64,000 nucleotides of DNA, taken from the NCBI RefSeq assembly GCF_037893015.1, contig NC_133658.1:422077422-422141421 (forward strand), read 5' to 3'. Shown here piece by piece: positions 44,370 to 56,460 of the stretch. The DNA is from Macrotis lagotis. Its lineage: Eukaryota; Chordata; Mammalia; Peramelemorphia; Peramelidae. A model generated the notes under the pieces. The model was not told where the DNA came from and did no database searches. It saw nothing but the letters and a program-made list of their open reading frames with translations. The translations under genes and the position numbers were made by a program. Each line of letters opens with the position of its first letter. Position 1 is the stretch's first letter.

Positions 44370-44745
44370 CAACCAATCAACAAACATTTATTGAGCTATT
44401 GCATTGCATTTGGCACCTAGTCAAGCATTGAGGATGCACAAATAACCAAAGGAGATCAAATTTATATAGAGAAGTGCTTCCAATAATAGAAGCAAGGTAA
44501 TTCTGAGGGGAGGGAAGCACTAGAAGTTGGAGAAGAAAAGTCTAAGCTTCATTAGAAAAGGGGCCATATAAGCTAAGCCTTTAAGAAACTAGAGATTCTA
44601 AGAGATAAGAGAGGAGGGAGGTTCCAATGCAGGCAGGCATTTTGAAAATGAAGTTCTGTCTAGTTTTCTTGGCCTATGAAAGAAAAGGAATTGTGAAATA
44701 AGGCTGAGAGTTAAATTGATGCTATGTTGTGAAGGACTCTCTGAC
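44370..44745 (+). mobile_element. Family A copy
   Basis: CCAATCAACAAACATTTATT, TTGGCACCTAGTCAAGCATT, GAGGATGCACAAATAACCAA; then GGGCCATATAAGCTAAGCCT, TTAAGAAACTAGAGATTCTA, AAGAGATAAGAGAGGAGGGA, GGTTCCAATGCAGGCAGGCA and AATTGATGCTATGTTGTGAA. The middle is deleted. Confidence 0.6.
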
Positions 44746-44814
44746 CCTCCAATTTCTTAACTGCAAAATGGAGGATAATATCAGTCCTGTATCTTTCTTA
44801 GGGCTCATAAAAGA

Positions 44815-45000
44815 TTAGAGAACCTTAGAATTATATCTGTAAGAGATTTTTTAAAGTTTATCTTGACCAAACTGCCTAGTTTTATAGCTCAAAAATCCAA
44901 GGCTCAGAGAAGTTAAATGATTTGACCATGATCACAAAGTGACTCTATGGTAGAGTTAGGATTGGAGTCTCCTGTTTAGTACTTTTTTATTTTAAACCAG
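44815..45000 (-). mobile_element. Antisense MIR-like SINE
   Basis: GAGAACCTTAGAATTATATC, TTTATCTTGACCAAACTGCC, AAAATCCAAGGCTCAGAGAA, GTTAAATGATTTGACCATGA, TCACAAAGTGACTCTATGGT, AGAGTTAGGATTGGAGTC. Almost the whole reverse-MIR order is kept. Confidence 0.6.
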
Positions 45001-45619
45001 ATGCCAGTAGCCTTCTGACATAATTTCTATTAGCCAAATATGCATTAATTGAATATTATTCTTTTTTTTCACTTTGTCATTTTATGTTCCTTCTTACAGC
45101 TTTTAAATGATTATTTCTAAAGTCTAGAGAAGACAAATAGCTTTGCCAAGTGCATTCAGCAAGTTTCTGTATAGTCTAAGTTATAACTCAGTAGAGCTCC
45201 TTCTACATTTCAGCACTTCTCACAGGATAATGATATCAGGGAGTACAAAAGTTTGGATTTGATCCTATAAATTGTAGATGGCAATACACATGCCAAAAAT
45301 ATACATGGAGGGGGGAACAAGGATTCAAGAAAATAAATATGTATAACATTAGTATGTTATGTCACATATTACCAAATCATATTATATCATATAATACTAT
45401 ATTGCATACATATATCATGTTGCATCATATGCCATCATATCTATATCTATAGATAGTCCAGGAATGAAACCTAAATTATTCCTATCTCTGGAGATGAATT
45501 AATGTCAAGGAAATTTCAGAAAACTGAATGTGCAATCAAAGATAAGATTCAAAACAAGAATAAAAAGTATAGTTTTTGTTTGAAGCTGAGAAGTTATCTC
45601 CTTTCTCTCAATCTCTGAA
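45001..45619. other. Unassigned AT-rich stretch
   Basis: A weak antisense MIR trace (AAGTCTAGAGAAGACAAATA) lies near 45118. Around 45360-45450 a series of ATCATAT/ATATGAT-type words makes the DNA locally near-palindromic. No gene. Confidence 0.5.
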
Positions 45620-46050
45620 GTACTGGATTGCATTTTTTTTCATTTTTATTTTCAAATCCAAATTCCCTCCTTCAATCCTTCCCCACCCATTGAAAAGTCA
45701 AGAAATAGCAATACCCATTATAAATATGAATTCACAAACAAGATATCTTCATTTTAGCCATGTTGTTAGAGAAAAAAGCAAGAAAAATAAATAGAAAAAA
45801 AAAGGCTTCAACCTACACTTAGAATCTATTATTTCCCTATTTTGCAGTGAATAGATTTTTTCATCATAAGTTCCTTTGAAATTGTCATGGATCAATGAAT
45901 TGATCAGAATTGATAAGTCATTCACAGTTGATTATCTTAACAATATTTGCTATCACTATATACAGTGTTCTCCTGGTTCTGTTCATTCACATTGTATCAG
46001 TTCCAGTATTCCACTTGAGGATGTACAAGATCAGATGTATAGATATTTTA
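45620..46050 (-). mobile_element. Antisense L1 3' end fragment
   Basis: Left: TTTTCAAATCCAAATTCCCT, CCTTCAATCCTTCCCCACCC (the L1 3' end reversed). Then ATTTTAGCCATGTTGTTAGA and, at 45955-46010, the end of ORF2 reversed: CTATATACAGTGTTCTCCTG, GTTCTGTTCATTCACATTGT, ATCAGTTCCAGT. A different L1 lineage from that at 27.8 kb, judging from the 3' UTR. Confidence 0.75.
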
Positions 46051-47194
46051 ATTTTAAAGTATATAAATGCTATGTTTTTGATTGAATGAATTAGCCTTTT
46101 TTAAAAAATAAATCATCAAAAAACTGATCTATCTTACATGTACTTGCTGCTTCTCAGTTTAGAGATAGAATAGTGTTGAAGTCTTTAAAATTTTGGATTC
46201 AAACTTAATTAACCCTTAAATAACCAGTTTGTATGACCTTATAGATATAAGCCAAAATATTAATTATTTATTCATATAAAATGAAATGAACTTCCATCAA
46301 CCATAAATCAATGATTGGATATAGAAACAAAAAGAAATCTCATGTGATCTTCTGATACATTAATCATTTTCATTATCATTATTCCTAACATAAATTTAAT
46401 TACCTTGAATTAATTTATTTTGTATTTTTACTATATATTTATATCTTACATACTTATGTACATGATGTCTTCCTTGATATAATATAAACTCTTTGAGCAT
46501 AGAGATTCTTTTTATTTCATTTCTTTTTTGTAGGTGTAGTACAGTGTCTGAAACATTGTAGGTATTTAATTAAGGTTTATTGGCTGATTGCTTTATCAAT
46601 AGTTACAGGTCTAGCAGTGTGTGGGGGGAGACATAGTTACTTCCTTGTGTTTGACCTTGAAACTCTTTCCCAATTCCTCCCTTCAAGTATGACATTCTCA
46701 CTAGTCAGCATACTTAACTCCACCCTTCAGGGCAAACATCTGTCTAGGTATAGATAAAGATTCATTATAAATCAAAATCTCTTTTCTTCATTTTGAGACT
46801 TCTACTAGGAAAATGCTGGAAAAATTAAACACACACATACACAAAGACAGCATAGTATAAAAATGTCATACTTGTTTCTTCCAAGTACTTTGCAATCTCT
46901 GACCTCTCCTTAAGCTTATTGGTGTTGAAAGAGGACCGCCAACTCTGAGGTGAGGGCTTGCTAATCCCTTTCAGGACTGCTCATCCACTTTTGGTGTTCA
47001 TCTAACTCTAAACTCTCAGTAGTGTCTACAAGAAGCTGTAGCATGAACAGTAGCCACATCCCTGTAAATCTCAGTAGATGGGCTAAACCAAGTAATTAAC
47101 AGGCATAAAACCTGTCAGTAAGTTAGAGGGATGTCCACTTCAGGCATGTGAAGACTTCCCCTGATGGAAGGGAAAGATGAGAAGGACTTGTTCC
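46051..47194. other. Unassigned stretch
   Basis: 46051-46560 is very AT-rich. A decayed L2-end phrase (TTTGTAGGTGTAGTACAGTG, TCTGAAACATTGTAGG, TATTTAATTAAGG) is at 46528-46578. 46900-47190 is moderately G+C richer and may belong to the SINE-like body that follows; not recognised. Confidence 0.45.
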
Positions 47195-47620
47195 AATAGT
47201 CACAAAGGGTACTGAAGTAGGTGCTATGGAATGCTTGGAATTTGGTCAGACATTGAAGATACCAAAGTGCCACTGGACCAACGCAAGTCATATTGACTTT
47301 TGTTTACCACTGGACTCCAATATTTCTGGAAGAAAGAATGAGGGTGATGACTTTGTACAACTGATTCATTTCAATCCAATTAATGCCAAAGTCAAGACAT
47401 TACTCAGTGATGGTACTGGTGTTCTTCAAAAGTAAAGGACAGAGGCAGCTAGGTGGCACAGTGCATAAAGCACCAGCCCTGGAGTCAGGAGCACCTGGGT
47501 TTAAATCCAGTCTCAGACACTTAGTAATTACCTAGCTGTGCCTTGGGCAAGACACTTAACCCCATTTTCCTTAAAAAACATAAAAAAAAGTAAAGTACAG
47601 ACAACATCAACAACATTTAT
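47195..47620 (+). mobile_element. SINE-like element with AAGGACAGACAACA tail, split by a later SINE
   Basis: The left arm ends GGTACTGGTGTTCTTCAAAA, GTAAAGGACAG and the right arm (47602-47620) continues ACAACATCAACAAC, giving the '..AAGGACAGACAACAAC' tail typical of one marsupial SINE class (compare 6306-6600). The body is too decayed to align by eye. A 69-codon frame across it (47226-47435) is not a gene. Confidence 0.5.
47444..47585 (+). mobile_element. tRNA-derived SINE with target duplication
   Basis: GGCAGCTAGGTGGCACAGTG head, AAGCACCAGCCCTGGAGTC, GGGTTTAAATCCAGTCTC, ACCTAGCTGTGCCTTGGGC (a few bases missing), CTTAACCCCATTTTCC, poly(A). Duplications AAAAGTAAAGGACAGA (47428-47443) and AAAAGTAAAGTACAGA (47586-47601) differ at one base. 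Confidence 0.92.
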
Positions 47621-48364
47621 CCTCTAAAGATGTATAAATAACTAATGTAAAGAAACAAAAACATGATCTTAGGAAAACCATTCTTGTGAGAACATTGGAA
47701 CAGAAAGTCAACTTAGTTCATTAAAAAAAAAACAAGGATCAGGGACATTTTGTGGGAGCACACAGGGGGAATTTAAGAATAGTGGAAAGGGAAAATGCAG
47801 AGGGAGTAACCAGTGTTGTTCTTGACAACATTGGTTACAAATACCCTTTATCAGTGCGATGTGTATTCTTCATAGTTTGACTAAAGTCTTTGTCTCAGCC
47901 CATCCTCTTTTGCACCATTTGACATAGTCTTCTCTCCTCATTAAAAATAGGAGTTTTTCAGGGATTCACACTCTATCTTCTGTCTAGACAAAAAGACTTG
48001 GAAAGGAAGGATCACCATTCTCTGAACAGGTCCAGCACATTTGGAGTGGTGTGTATAATTCTGGGTATTACATTTGAGGATTAATATGAATTAACTGAAA
48101 CCTTTCCAAAAGATAGATACCAGGACAGTGAGGAAAGTCAATTCCAAAATATATTTTCTCTATAGTGTGCCACAAATGAACTTTCAAGTGATTATTGTTA
48201 ATTTTTTTAATTGGGTTCCATGTATTTCAACCTTATTATGTAGAAAAAAGCCCCACCTTAGATTTCTCCCCATCAATCCCCTACTCTTATTCTTAGGTAG
48301 AATCGGTTAGAAAGGTTTATTTTAGGTCAGCAGCTTTTACAAATGTTTGAAAAAAATTAATTTA
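47621..48364. other. Unassigned stretch
   Basis: No gene or repeat recognised. Confidence 0.45.
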
Positions 48365-50104
48365 CCTTTCAGAAAGAATCATAGAATCTCAGAGTTAGAA
48401 GGGACCTTAGTGACTATATGTACTTGAGGAACATCTTATTTTCTTCTAAAGTAATAGGACAGGTGGTCATTTGGTATACTGGTAGCAAAGTGTTTCATGA
48501 ATAGAATTGAAAGGTATTATTTCCCTTGCTTGAATGTTCTGCAACTTTTTTTCCTTTTCTCCTACCTTCTAATATTTCAGTATCATCAAATAACTCATAA
48601 TTTTTAGTTGACCTGTACAAAAAAACAAACAAACCTCTAAATTTCACTTTAATAATATTGAAGAAATATTGAATATTTCTTCTGGAAAAAAGTATAAATA
48701 ATATCTTCTAGTTTATAGAGTTGTTCAAAAACAGTTGAGTTTATAGAGTTGTTCAATCTTCCCAGTTTTAATATCTGCATTCAGCAAAGGTTACTTCTAT
48801 TGTTCAATATCTAGTTTATATATGAAACAAGTAGAGATCTAAGTATGTTCTTTTTCAAAAGTTATGATTAAAATTCTTCATTTTTTGATAAATTGAGTAA
48901 AAATATTTATAATTTTCCCCATCACTCCATTTTATTATCTCTTTTAAAGTCATAAATCTATTATTTGCTTCCATTAGTGATATTTTCAATTTATGGAAGT
49001 AAAATAAAAGTTTTAAATTTATTGGTGAATTGAAATTAAATAATCCCCAAGATTTAACAAGAAATTTAATAGGTCATTAAATTTAAAAACTAAGTGTTGT
49101 TGATTATTTCCCCTCCCCCCTCAAAATAAAACCTTGTAAATACTAAGCATACATTATGGTACATCAGAAGACATAAATATATCCATAACACATGTACATA
49201 AAACACACATGTATACATACATATATACATGCATGCATATAGATGTGATAAGATAAAAATTTGATTTTATTTTGCTACTACCATATAATTCCTTGAATTT
49301 GTAGTTTCTTTAAATCTTTAAAGTCATACAAAATTGATTCATATGATTGAATATCATAAAGTCTCTCTTTGATAAATACTAATCCTTAATGTACATCCTT
49401 AATGTACATCCCTACACTATGCAGTAGCTTCTAAAACTTCCTCTGAGGATTTTTCCAAGAGTACTCCACAAAAGACTCAGACTTCTTGAATCAAATTGGC
49501 AAACTTGACTAATAGAAAAGAATTTTCTATGATGCAACCATCTTTCTGTATGACACAATTGGCAAAAAATATTAGCCTTAATACATACCATCAATAAATC
49601 CAGTTCTGAGTGACTTGGTTTATTTTCTTTGTCAAAAGGAGGATTCTGAATTTTCTAGGAAGACTTCATGTACTTCAGAAGTGGTTCAAGAATGAAAGCA
49701 CTTCACATGGAAGACTTTAAATTGGGATTTGTTTCCTCTCATAATTTTACTTTTGAGAGGGGGGAATCCTATAGAATCATCTATAAATATCAGCAGTCCT
49801 GAGGAATTTCTACTTTGTTTCTTTTTTAAGACAGGACATTGTGTTATTTTTATACAAAGACAAGACATGGAAAATTGTTAGAAAATAGGCATTCATCTGC
49901 CAAACATTTCAGGAATGATTAATTCCAATTATACATAAATGATTTTTAAAAATGGAAGGAATTTTGCCAAATTTCTTTTATGATACCAATAGGATACTGA
50001 TACCTAAAGAACTACCAAGTCATATTGTATGATCATTTATGTATTAAAAAATAGTATCACGCAAGTACATAGCTTAAGATTGAAATGATGTTGAATCATC
50101 AAGT
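48365..50104. other. Unassigned, very AT-rich stretch
   Basis: Opens with a short antisense MIR trace (AGAATCATAGAATCTCAGAG, TTAGAAGGGACCTTAGTGAC, 48374-48415). A 28-bp tandem duplication occurs at 48710-48756 and a 13-bp one near 49383-49408. The rest is unrecognised. 48840-49100 is repeat-free. No frame suggests a gene. Confidence 0.5.
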
Positions 50105-50250
50105 TAGATCTCATCATTTTAAAAATTAGAAAAACGAAATCTGGAAATGTAAAGAAACTTGGTTAAGATCATACATCTAATAAATACATATGGCTGGATT
50201 TGAACCTGGATATTTTTAACTCTAAATTCAGGGCATTACCTTCTCTAACA
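50105..50250 (-). mobile_element. Antisense MIR-like fragment
   Basis: ATCTCATCATTTTAAAAATT, GAAAAACGAAATCTGGAAAT, GTAAAGAAACTTGGTTAAGA, TCATACATCTAATAAATAC, GGATTTGAACCTGGATATTT. A clear but old copy. Confidence 0.55.
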
Positions 50251-50554
50251 AAGGACATCTCAAGCTTTTGATTTCTATATAATCAAAATAATCTATCTTT
50301 TATAATTTTTCCTATATTGAACTGTTTAGTTTTTTCCACAATTGAATTTGATTAGAAATAGTTATCAAACCTGTTTATGTCCATCCTCAATAAAATTTGA
50401 TTAGGTATGGTATTTGATTTTTCTTTGGTTTTCAATATTTGTATAATTTTTCTTTCATACAATTCACCAGTTTGACTTCATTTTGAAATGTGATATAAAT
50501 TTTTGTTATAATTTCATTTTCCACAAAAATGTTAATTCAGTTTTCTAACAGCTT
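50251..50554. other. Unassigned stretch
   Basis: AT-rich DNA of L1-like flavour (TTTTGAAATGTGATATAAAT) but without diagnostic blocks. Confidence 0.4.
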
Positions 50555-50690
50555 TTCGGGGGGGAGGGGGGAAGGCAAATAAGTGTCTAGCAATAATAAA
50601 TCTAGCAAATAAGCTAGATTTTAAACTTAGGTCCTTCTGACTTCAGTCAGTGCTCTTTCCACTGCAATGCCTAGCTGCTCCTCCTATCTC
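50555..50690 (-). mobile_element. Degenerate tRNA-derived SINE, antisense
   Basis: G-rich tail (GGGGGGAGGGGGGAAGGCAA), a broken middle, then TTTTAAACTTAGGTCCTTCT, GACTTCAGTCAGTGCTCTTT and CCACTGCAATGCCTAGCTGC. The reversed head and B box are clear; the 3' half is rearranged, with AATAAATCTAGCAAATAAG duplicated words. Confidence 0.7.
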
Positions 50691-50984
50691 TTAAAAACAA
50701 AAGAAAACAAAACAAAAAACAAAAAATCTGTCCCTCTAGTACTTTGTGTCTTAGTGTTTATTGAACATTAGTTGGTTCTATTAGTCTGAAATCTTTTTTA
50801 TCCCATTGGTCATCTTCTCTTTCTTTACTTATTGCAAACAATAACACTAGCTTTTATAATATAGAGACCTGGTTAGTTCTTTTTCATTTCTTACTGGTCT
50901 CTCTTCTCCTTTAGGAGCTTCCTTGGTTATCTCATCACTTTTCATAAACTCAATTATTGTATTTATACTGATGATTATTCCTTA

Positions 50985-51555
50985 AAAAATTTATCCAATC
51001 TTAACCACTCTCCTCGTTATCTTGCATATCCAACTTCATAGTTTATAATTATATGCTGTATACTACAGGAATCTTAAGCTTGACATGTCTAAAACTTCCC
51101 CTACTCCCTCTTTTCCTCTTCTGTACTTCCCTGCTACAAATTCTGTGCAATTGTTAACTCCTCTCTCACTTCCATTCCACATATCCAAACTATTGTTAAG
51201 TCCTGCCACTTCAACCTTTGAAATATCTCTTGACCTTTAAAACAGCAGCTGTCCAGGTAGAACTCTTTATCACTTCCTTCCTAGACTACTTTAGTCTGCT
51301 GATTGGACTCTGCCTCGTTTCTACTCTGCTTCTGTCTATTCCATTCCATAATCCATTCAATTTTCAGTCTTGTCTTTGTAAAGCACAGATTTGACTGGGT
51401 CACTCTTCTATCTGATCAATTCTATTGACTCCCCTGCATTTCTAGGAGCTATTTGGCTTTTAAGAGTCCTTTATAATCTAGTCTGTTCCTCTCTTTCCAG
51501 TCTTCTTACACTGGGAACTCCCCTCCATATAATCTATGATCCAACTATATTGGAA
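50985..51555 (+). mobile_element. L2 LINE fragment
   Basis: In order: TCTTAAGCTTGACATGTCTA, CCACATATCCAAACTATTG, TTAAGTCCTGCCACTTCAAC, TTCCTTCCTAGACTACTTTA, CCATTCAATTTTCAGTCTTG, AAAGCACAGATTTGACTGGG, TCACTCTTCTATCTGATC, TCTTCTTACACTGGGAACTC, ACTCCCCTCCATATAATC. These are blocks of the L2 ORF2 C-terminal half. It stops before the L2 3' end. Confidence 0.8.
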
Positions 51556-51909
51556 TGTCTAGGGTAAGACACAGAATGTAGGTCAGTATTATTGGATCAA
51601 GAGTGTGGTTAGGGGAACAAAGAATAGAATATAAAGCCAGTTAGGGTCCAGGTTGAGTGAAGTTTTAAGCATTATCAACACACCATCCTTCCTATCACCC
51701 TTGGCTCTCAAGTTCAAATTGTCCTAGATTCCCTTACTTGCATTCAGCTCTCACATAACCAATCTTCAGTTAATATTTTTTCCTTTCCTTACAAAACACA
51801 CACATATGCATATGTATACATCTAAACATATTTGTATAGTCACTATACATACATATACATGTATGTTTATGTTTATGTATTGTGTGTTTATACAGCCCTC
51901 AATTTTCTT
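51556..51909. other. Unassigned stretch
   Basis: Includes a CATATACAT/TATGTATA-rich patch at 51790-51890. No gene. Confidence 0.45.
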
Positions 51910-52012
51910 CCCACTTCAATTCATTTTCCACTCAGATTTTGAAATAATCTTCTGAAATTTGTCTGAATAAATCACCCCATTTACATAATTTCTAGTGACT
52001 TTCTATTGCTTC
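51910..52012 (+). mobile_element. Short L2 fragment
   Basis: TTCAATTCATTTTCCACTCA, CTGAATAAATCACCCCATTT, GTGACTTTCTATTGCTTCC. It covers an L2 segment already present at 51345-51450, so it is a second, separate L2 remnant. Confidence 0.6.
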
Positions 52013-52190
52013 CTTCCTTTTATTCTTCCTTTCTTCCATTCTTTCCTTCTCTCTTTCTTCTTTCTTTTACTTTTTCTTTTTTCTTTCTTTTGTTTTTTCT
52101 TTCTTCCTCCCTTTCTCCTTCCCCCTCTCCCTTTTTCCTCTCCCTCTTTCCCCTTCCTTCCCTCTCTCCTTCCCTTTCTTTCTTTTTCAT
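52008..52190. repeat. Irregular (CTTT/CCTT) pyrimidine tract
   Basis: About 180 bases almost wholly C and T on the plus strand, imperfect CTTT, CCTT and CCCT units. Frames in it read as Ser/Phe/Leu repeats and are artefacts. Confidence 0.9.
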
Positions 52191-53782
52191 TTTTTCAAAA
52201 CAATTTTTGTCAAAATTATTCTTAGGTTCTGGTCCCCCCCAAAAAAAAAACACACATAGGGCTTGAAAACCTGAAAAAGCTGGAAATTAATTCTCCTACA
52301 TGAAGATCATAAAGATGGAATTTTGTTCTCTGTACCCTTTTCATTCCTTCCACTTTTGCCTGAAGTGATGACATAAAGGATGGGTTTCTAGAACCTGAGG
52401 CTGTGAATGTACAGTGAAGTCCTTTGAGTTTGCTGTTGTTGGCTGTTGTCTTTTACATCATTGATGTTTTTGTTTAGATGTCTTGGTTCTCTCCCTCATC
52501 TAATACAGTTTACACTGTTCTAGAAGTAATTATCATGGGAACTGGGTTTGACTGAAATCGTTCATTGTGCTATTACTTTCTAAAGTTGAACAAAATCAAT
52601 TTAGAGTTGCTTTAATTATATACTGTTTATATTTATTTCTGCATTATATATATATGTCTTTTTATTATATGTACATAAATTTGTGTGCATGTATATAATT
52701 AGTCATACCTTACTTTGACCTTTTAAAGGTTATATTATATTGTATTAGCATGCATTTATGTATTAAATATAACATATGCAATTATAGTTACTAGATATTC
52801 ACTATTTCTAACATATATCTTTTAATCAAGTATTAATGTGAGCTTTTAACCTTTCATCTTTTTGTTCCAAAACCAACATTCCAGTACTCCTATGCTCATT
52901 TTTACATCTAAGTTACTAAGTAGGAAAGTATATGCTAATTTAATTTATTGGGTCTTAGCATGTTCTTCATCAAATTTCTCTGCCACCTCACCTCTGCAAC
53001 AGATGTTGGCACAGAAGCTTCAATTATCTTCCCAGTGATCTTTTTGCATATACTTATCAGGAGCACTGTTAGGCAAGATGACCAAGAATCCCATGAGATG
53101 ATGGATGTTTCTTGTTTCCTTCTGATACAGAATAAGATTACCTCTGCCAATTCCTTTATTTACCTCTCCAAGGAGAACATGTGAGCTATCCTTCCTTGTA
53201 GCTGGAACTTCCTTCTAGCTTAAACTTCAATTTTAGCAAGAATGTCATTAATAGTCTAATTCAGTTCCCTCATTAATATGAAAATTTTTGGATTGGTACG
53301 TAAGAATTTCACCTTTTGAGAGTCAGCAGTGAAATTATTTTTAAATATAAAAATTTTTTGACTTATAGGCCCTTCTGATTTCTACTTTGCTATATAGTAA
53401 TGTTTAATGAAGACTCAAAAAAGTCTACATAATAGAGAAGCATTTTGTGCTTTTGTTACATTGTTTGTCAAAGATCCTTCATTTAGTGATGGTGGTGAAT
53501 TTCTTTGTATTTTTCAAAGATGGTCCACTGAGGGAAGAACCATTTGCCACTGGGACTCTAATATGAACTTTTCTTCATGGTAGAATCTTATAAATGTTGT
53601 ATTCTTCTAGTTTAACTCTTGAAAGCTCAGGGTTACCTTCACATCATGATGAAGAATGATGGAATTGTGTGGAAGTATGATGATTATAGCTGATACAGAT
53701 AGTTATTTAAGATCACAAATCCCAGTACTTAAATCTTGGGAAGCATAAGATATAGAGCAAGAAGTCCTGCATTTTTTAACTC
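52191..53782. other. Unassigned stretch
   Basis: No repeat body or gene recognised. The sequence at 52935-53184 keeps a frame open on both strands (78 codons +, 71 codons -), but neither translation has a recognisable motif. An L1-like AT-rich part is at 52660-52830 without diagnostic blocks. Confidence 0.45.
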
Positions 53783-54000
53783 CAGCTAGATGGTACAGTG
53801 AATAGAACATTGGATCTAAAATCAACAAGACCTGAATTCAGAAGCAGATTCAGACATTAGCTGTGTGACCCTGAGCATATAATTTGACCTGTCTGTCTCA
53901 ATTTCCTCAACTATAAAAATAGAGATAATAATAGAACCACCTTCCAGGATTGTTGTGAGGATCAAATAAGATAACACTTGTAAAATGCTTAAGATTGTGT
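53783..54000 (+). mobile_element. MIR/THER1 SINE, near full length
   Basis: CAGCTAGATGGTACAGTGAA head, TAAAATCAACAAGACCTGA, ACATTAGCTGTGTGACCCTG, CTCAATTTCCTCAACTATAA, AATAGAGATAATAATAGAAC, CACCTTCCAGGATTGTTGTG, AGGATCAAATAAGATAACAC, TTGTAAAATGCTTAAG. The best preserved plus-strand MIR-type element in the window. Confidence 0.8.
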
Positions 54001-54019
54001 TCCTTTCTCTTCCCCTTCT

Positions 54020-54330
54020 TCCCAGTTCTGCTGTTTCCTACCAGGGTGACTTTGAGCAAGTTATTGACCATCCCTGGGATTCAGTTACTCATCTATAAAA
54101 TGAGTTCCTTATCTATAAAGCATCTACAATCTCTAAATTTCTTTTCAGCTCTGCATCCATGATCTCATATGATTCCTGTAACAACCTTATAAGTACTAAT
54201 GTGTTATTATACCTATTTGACAAATAGTGAAACTATATCTCAGGGAAAAGCAAATTGACATACCCAATATAAATAGTGAATGGGGGATTCCAGTTTTTTC
54301 TGACTATCTATGTAATGCTCAACTCTGAGA
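54020..54330. mobile_element. Two MIR fragments, head to head
   Basis: 54020-54165 is plus (GGGTGACTTTGAGCAAGTTA, GGATTCAGTTACTCATCTAT, AAAATGAGTTCCTTATC); 54155-54330 is antisense (GATCTCATATGATTCCTGTA, ACAACCTTATAAGTACT, AGTGAAACTATATCTCAGGG). They are independent old insertions. Confidence 0.5.
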
Positions 54331-55249
54331 TACTGAGAGCCAAACTTCTAGACAAAAGGAGAATTTCATCGAGTTAAAGCAAACCTATTCCTGCCTGTGA
54401 TGATTTGCTCAATCTGCATTAAACAACAATGACAACAAAGATTCAGGAAAGAGATTTTGTGGGAAGCTTATAATTGTCTCCATATACTATACAGTGAATT
54501 TTTCCCCATTTGATGAGGATGATTTTTTTCAACATTTGGGGCATTATGGCTGCTTGTCTCACTCATAAGATATAATTGAGAGTGGAAGGACATAGGGCAT
54601 AAACCATCCATTTGGGTTTTATGCTAAACTATCAGCATCTTGGCTTCAAGCCAGAGGAACCAGCTCATGATAATAACTGGCAGCAAGCCAAATCTATTTA
54701 GAAAACAGGGAAGAAAGAAAAATGGGAGTGGGGTTGTGAATGAGAAAAAAATGACAAGAAGGAAAGATAAAGCCAGAAAATCAAATAGAAGGATAACTTT
54801 TAATTTCTTTAATATATGTTTATATATTCATATAATATGTGAATATACATATATGTATACATAATATCCAAAAATAGCTATTTTAATTCTTTTACATAGG
54901 CTGTGGGCAAATTTCATTGTACAATTTACCTTTCTTGTTATTTTAAATCAGAAAGTAAATATGGACAGCTGAATATTTCATAGAAAAAATAGGAAAGATT
55001 AATTCAAATGCTAGGACCTATATGCATTGATGCTTTATATCCTTGGAGTATGTCAGAACTTTGATTGGATTTTTAATTAAGATATTTGGAATTTTAGTTG
55101 TTATTTTGAAATTAGCTGACCTTGGAAAGTCAGTTCTCCTCTGAGAAAAGATACCCTGCTCCTTGGGGAATCAGTTTTCTTCTCTGTAAAAAGAGAAGTT
55201 CAAACTACATGAGTTCTAAAACTCCTTCAGAAATTGTTCAAAATTTTAT
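54331..55249. other. Unassigned stretch
   Basis: No gene; Lys/Arg-rich frame at 54640-54864 comes from an A/G-rich patch. A MIR-like trace (TTCTTCTCTGTAAAAAGAGA) is at about 55170-55195. Confidence 0.45.
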
Positions 55250-55620
55250 TAAGTAGGAAAAGTGCAAATTAAAACAACTGAGGTAGCATCTCATACCCAG
55301 CAAAGAACTAAAAACACTAGAAATTTAATGATGGAGAAACTGATTAGATAAAAGATATTTTAATCTACTGCTAATAGAACAATAGATTGGTTCAACCATT
55401 CTGGAAAATAGTTTTAAATTACATGAGAAAAGTTACTTAATCATTCATCCCACCAGGCTTAGAGGATAATGGAAGTAAAGAAAGGGGTTAGAAAAAAAAT
55501 AAATACACATCTATATGACTTACAATAACTATAAATAGGAGACAAAATATGTACTGAATGACTGGGAATAATGAACTGTGATCTATGAGTATAGGGATAG
55601 GGATAGAGACTGAAATTACT
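55250..55620 (+). mobile_element. L1 ORF2 C-terminal fragment, decayed
   Basis: GCAAATTAAAACAACTGAGG, TAGCATCTCATACCCAGCA, TTGGTTCAACCATTCTGGAA, AATAGTTTTAAATTACATG; then ATGACTGGGAATAATGAACT, GTGATCTATGAGTA. This is the ORF2 end in plus orientation with large deletions. Confidence 0.7.
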
Positions 55621-56224
55621 ATTTCATTAAGAAAGAGAATTCTCAAATGAAGTATTTCCCTCTACCAATGCAAGTTCATTCTTTGCAATTTATAACTTTA
55701 AAAACTGACTAGATTGAGCACTGAGAGGTTAAATGACTTGTACATGGGCACATATATGGAAATAATTGAATATTATTGTAACAGAAGCAACAGAAATTTA
55801 AGGTTTCCAAAAAATAAAATCTGGAAAGATACAGGATGATATTCAATAAATTACTCTAAAATAAAAGAATATATCCTGTGAATACAAACAGCAAAAGCAT
55901 ACTACAAGTCAACAAAACTCAAGTTAAATAAATTCTGCTCATGGCAAATGATAAAAGTTAATGCATTAATTGTTTATTCATGTTTTTAAAAGACAGATAA
56001 ACTACATAAATAGTAATTCATAACCTACTAACTGAGATTACTGTTGGGCTGTATTGCTCATATTGCTCAATTGTTCTCAGGAAATTATATGGTGGAAAGT
56101 TTGCATATTTGTTGAATAACATTTGTTGTGCCAAAACAAGTAGAGTATTCCATAGCTGTGTAGGGAGCTACGGTTCCTCCTCTTGATACTACTTGATCCC
56201 CTTGTTGGGCATTGGCTAGTTCAC
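55621..56224. other. Unassigned stretch
   Basis: AT-rich, with no gene or repeat recognised. Confidence 0.45.
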
Positions 56225-56460
56225 TGACCCTAGATTCAAAAAAACCTGAAATCAAATCTAGCCTCAAACAATTACTAGTTATGTGACCACTGGGCAAATC
56301 ACTTAACCTCTGTCTTCCTCAGTTTCCTAATGTGTAAAATGAAGCTAATTAATCATATCTATTTCTGAAGGCTGCTGTGAAGATAAATAAAATAAATTAA
56401 AATTTATAGAGTACTTTATAAACCTGCAAGTACTATATAAATGTTAGATGGCCATTATAT
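56225..56460 (+). mobile_element. MIR/THER1 SINE
   Basis: GACCCTAGATTCAAAAAAAC, AAATCTAGCCTCAAACAATT, TTATGTGACCACTGGGCAAA, TCACTTAACCTCTGTCTTCC, TCAGTTTCCTAATGTGTAAA, GGCTGCTGTGAAGATAAATA, TATAGAGTACTTTATAAACC. All blocks in order. Confidence 0.7.

Noticed and set aside
52935..53184. Overlapping 78- and 71-codon frames on opposite strands, considered as a retrocopy
   Set aside because: Neither translation matched a family I can name and no A-tail or target duplication was seen.
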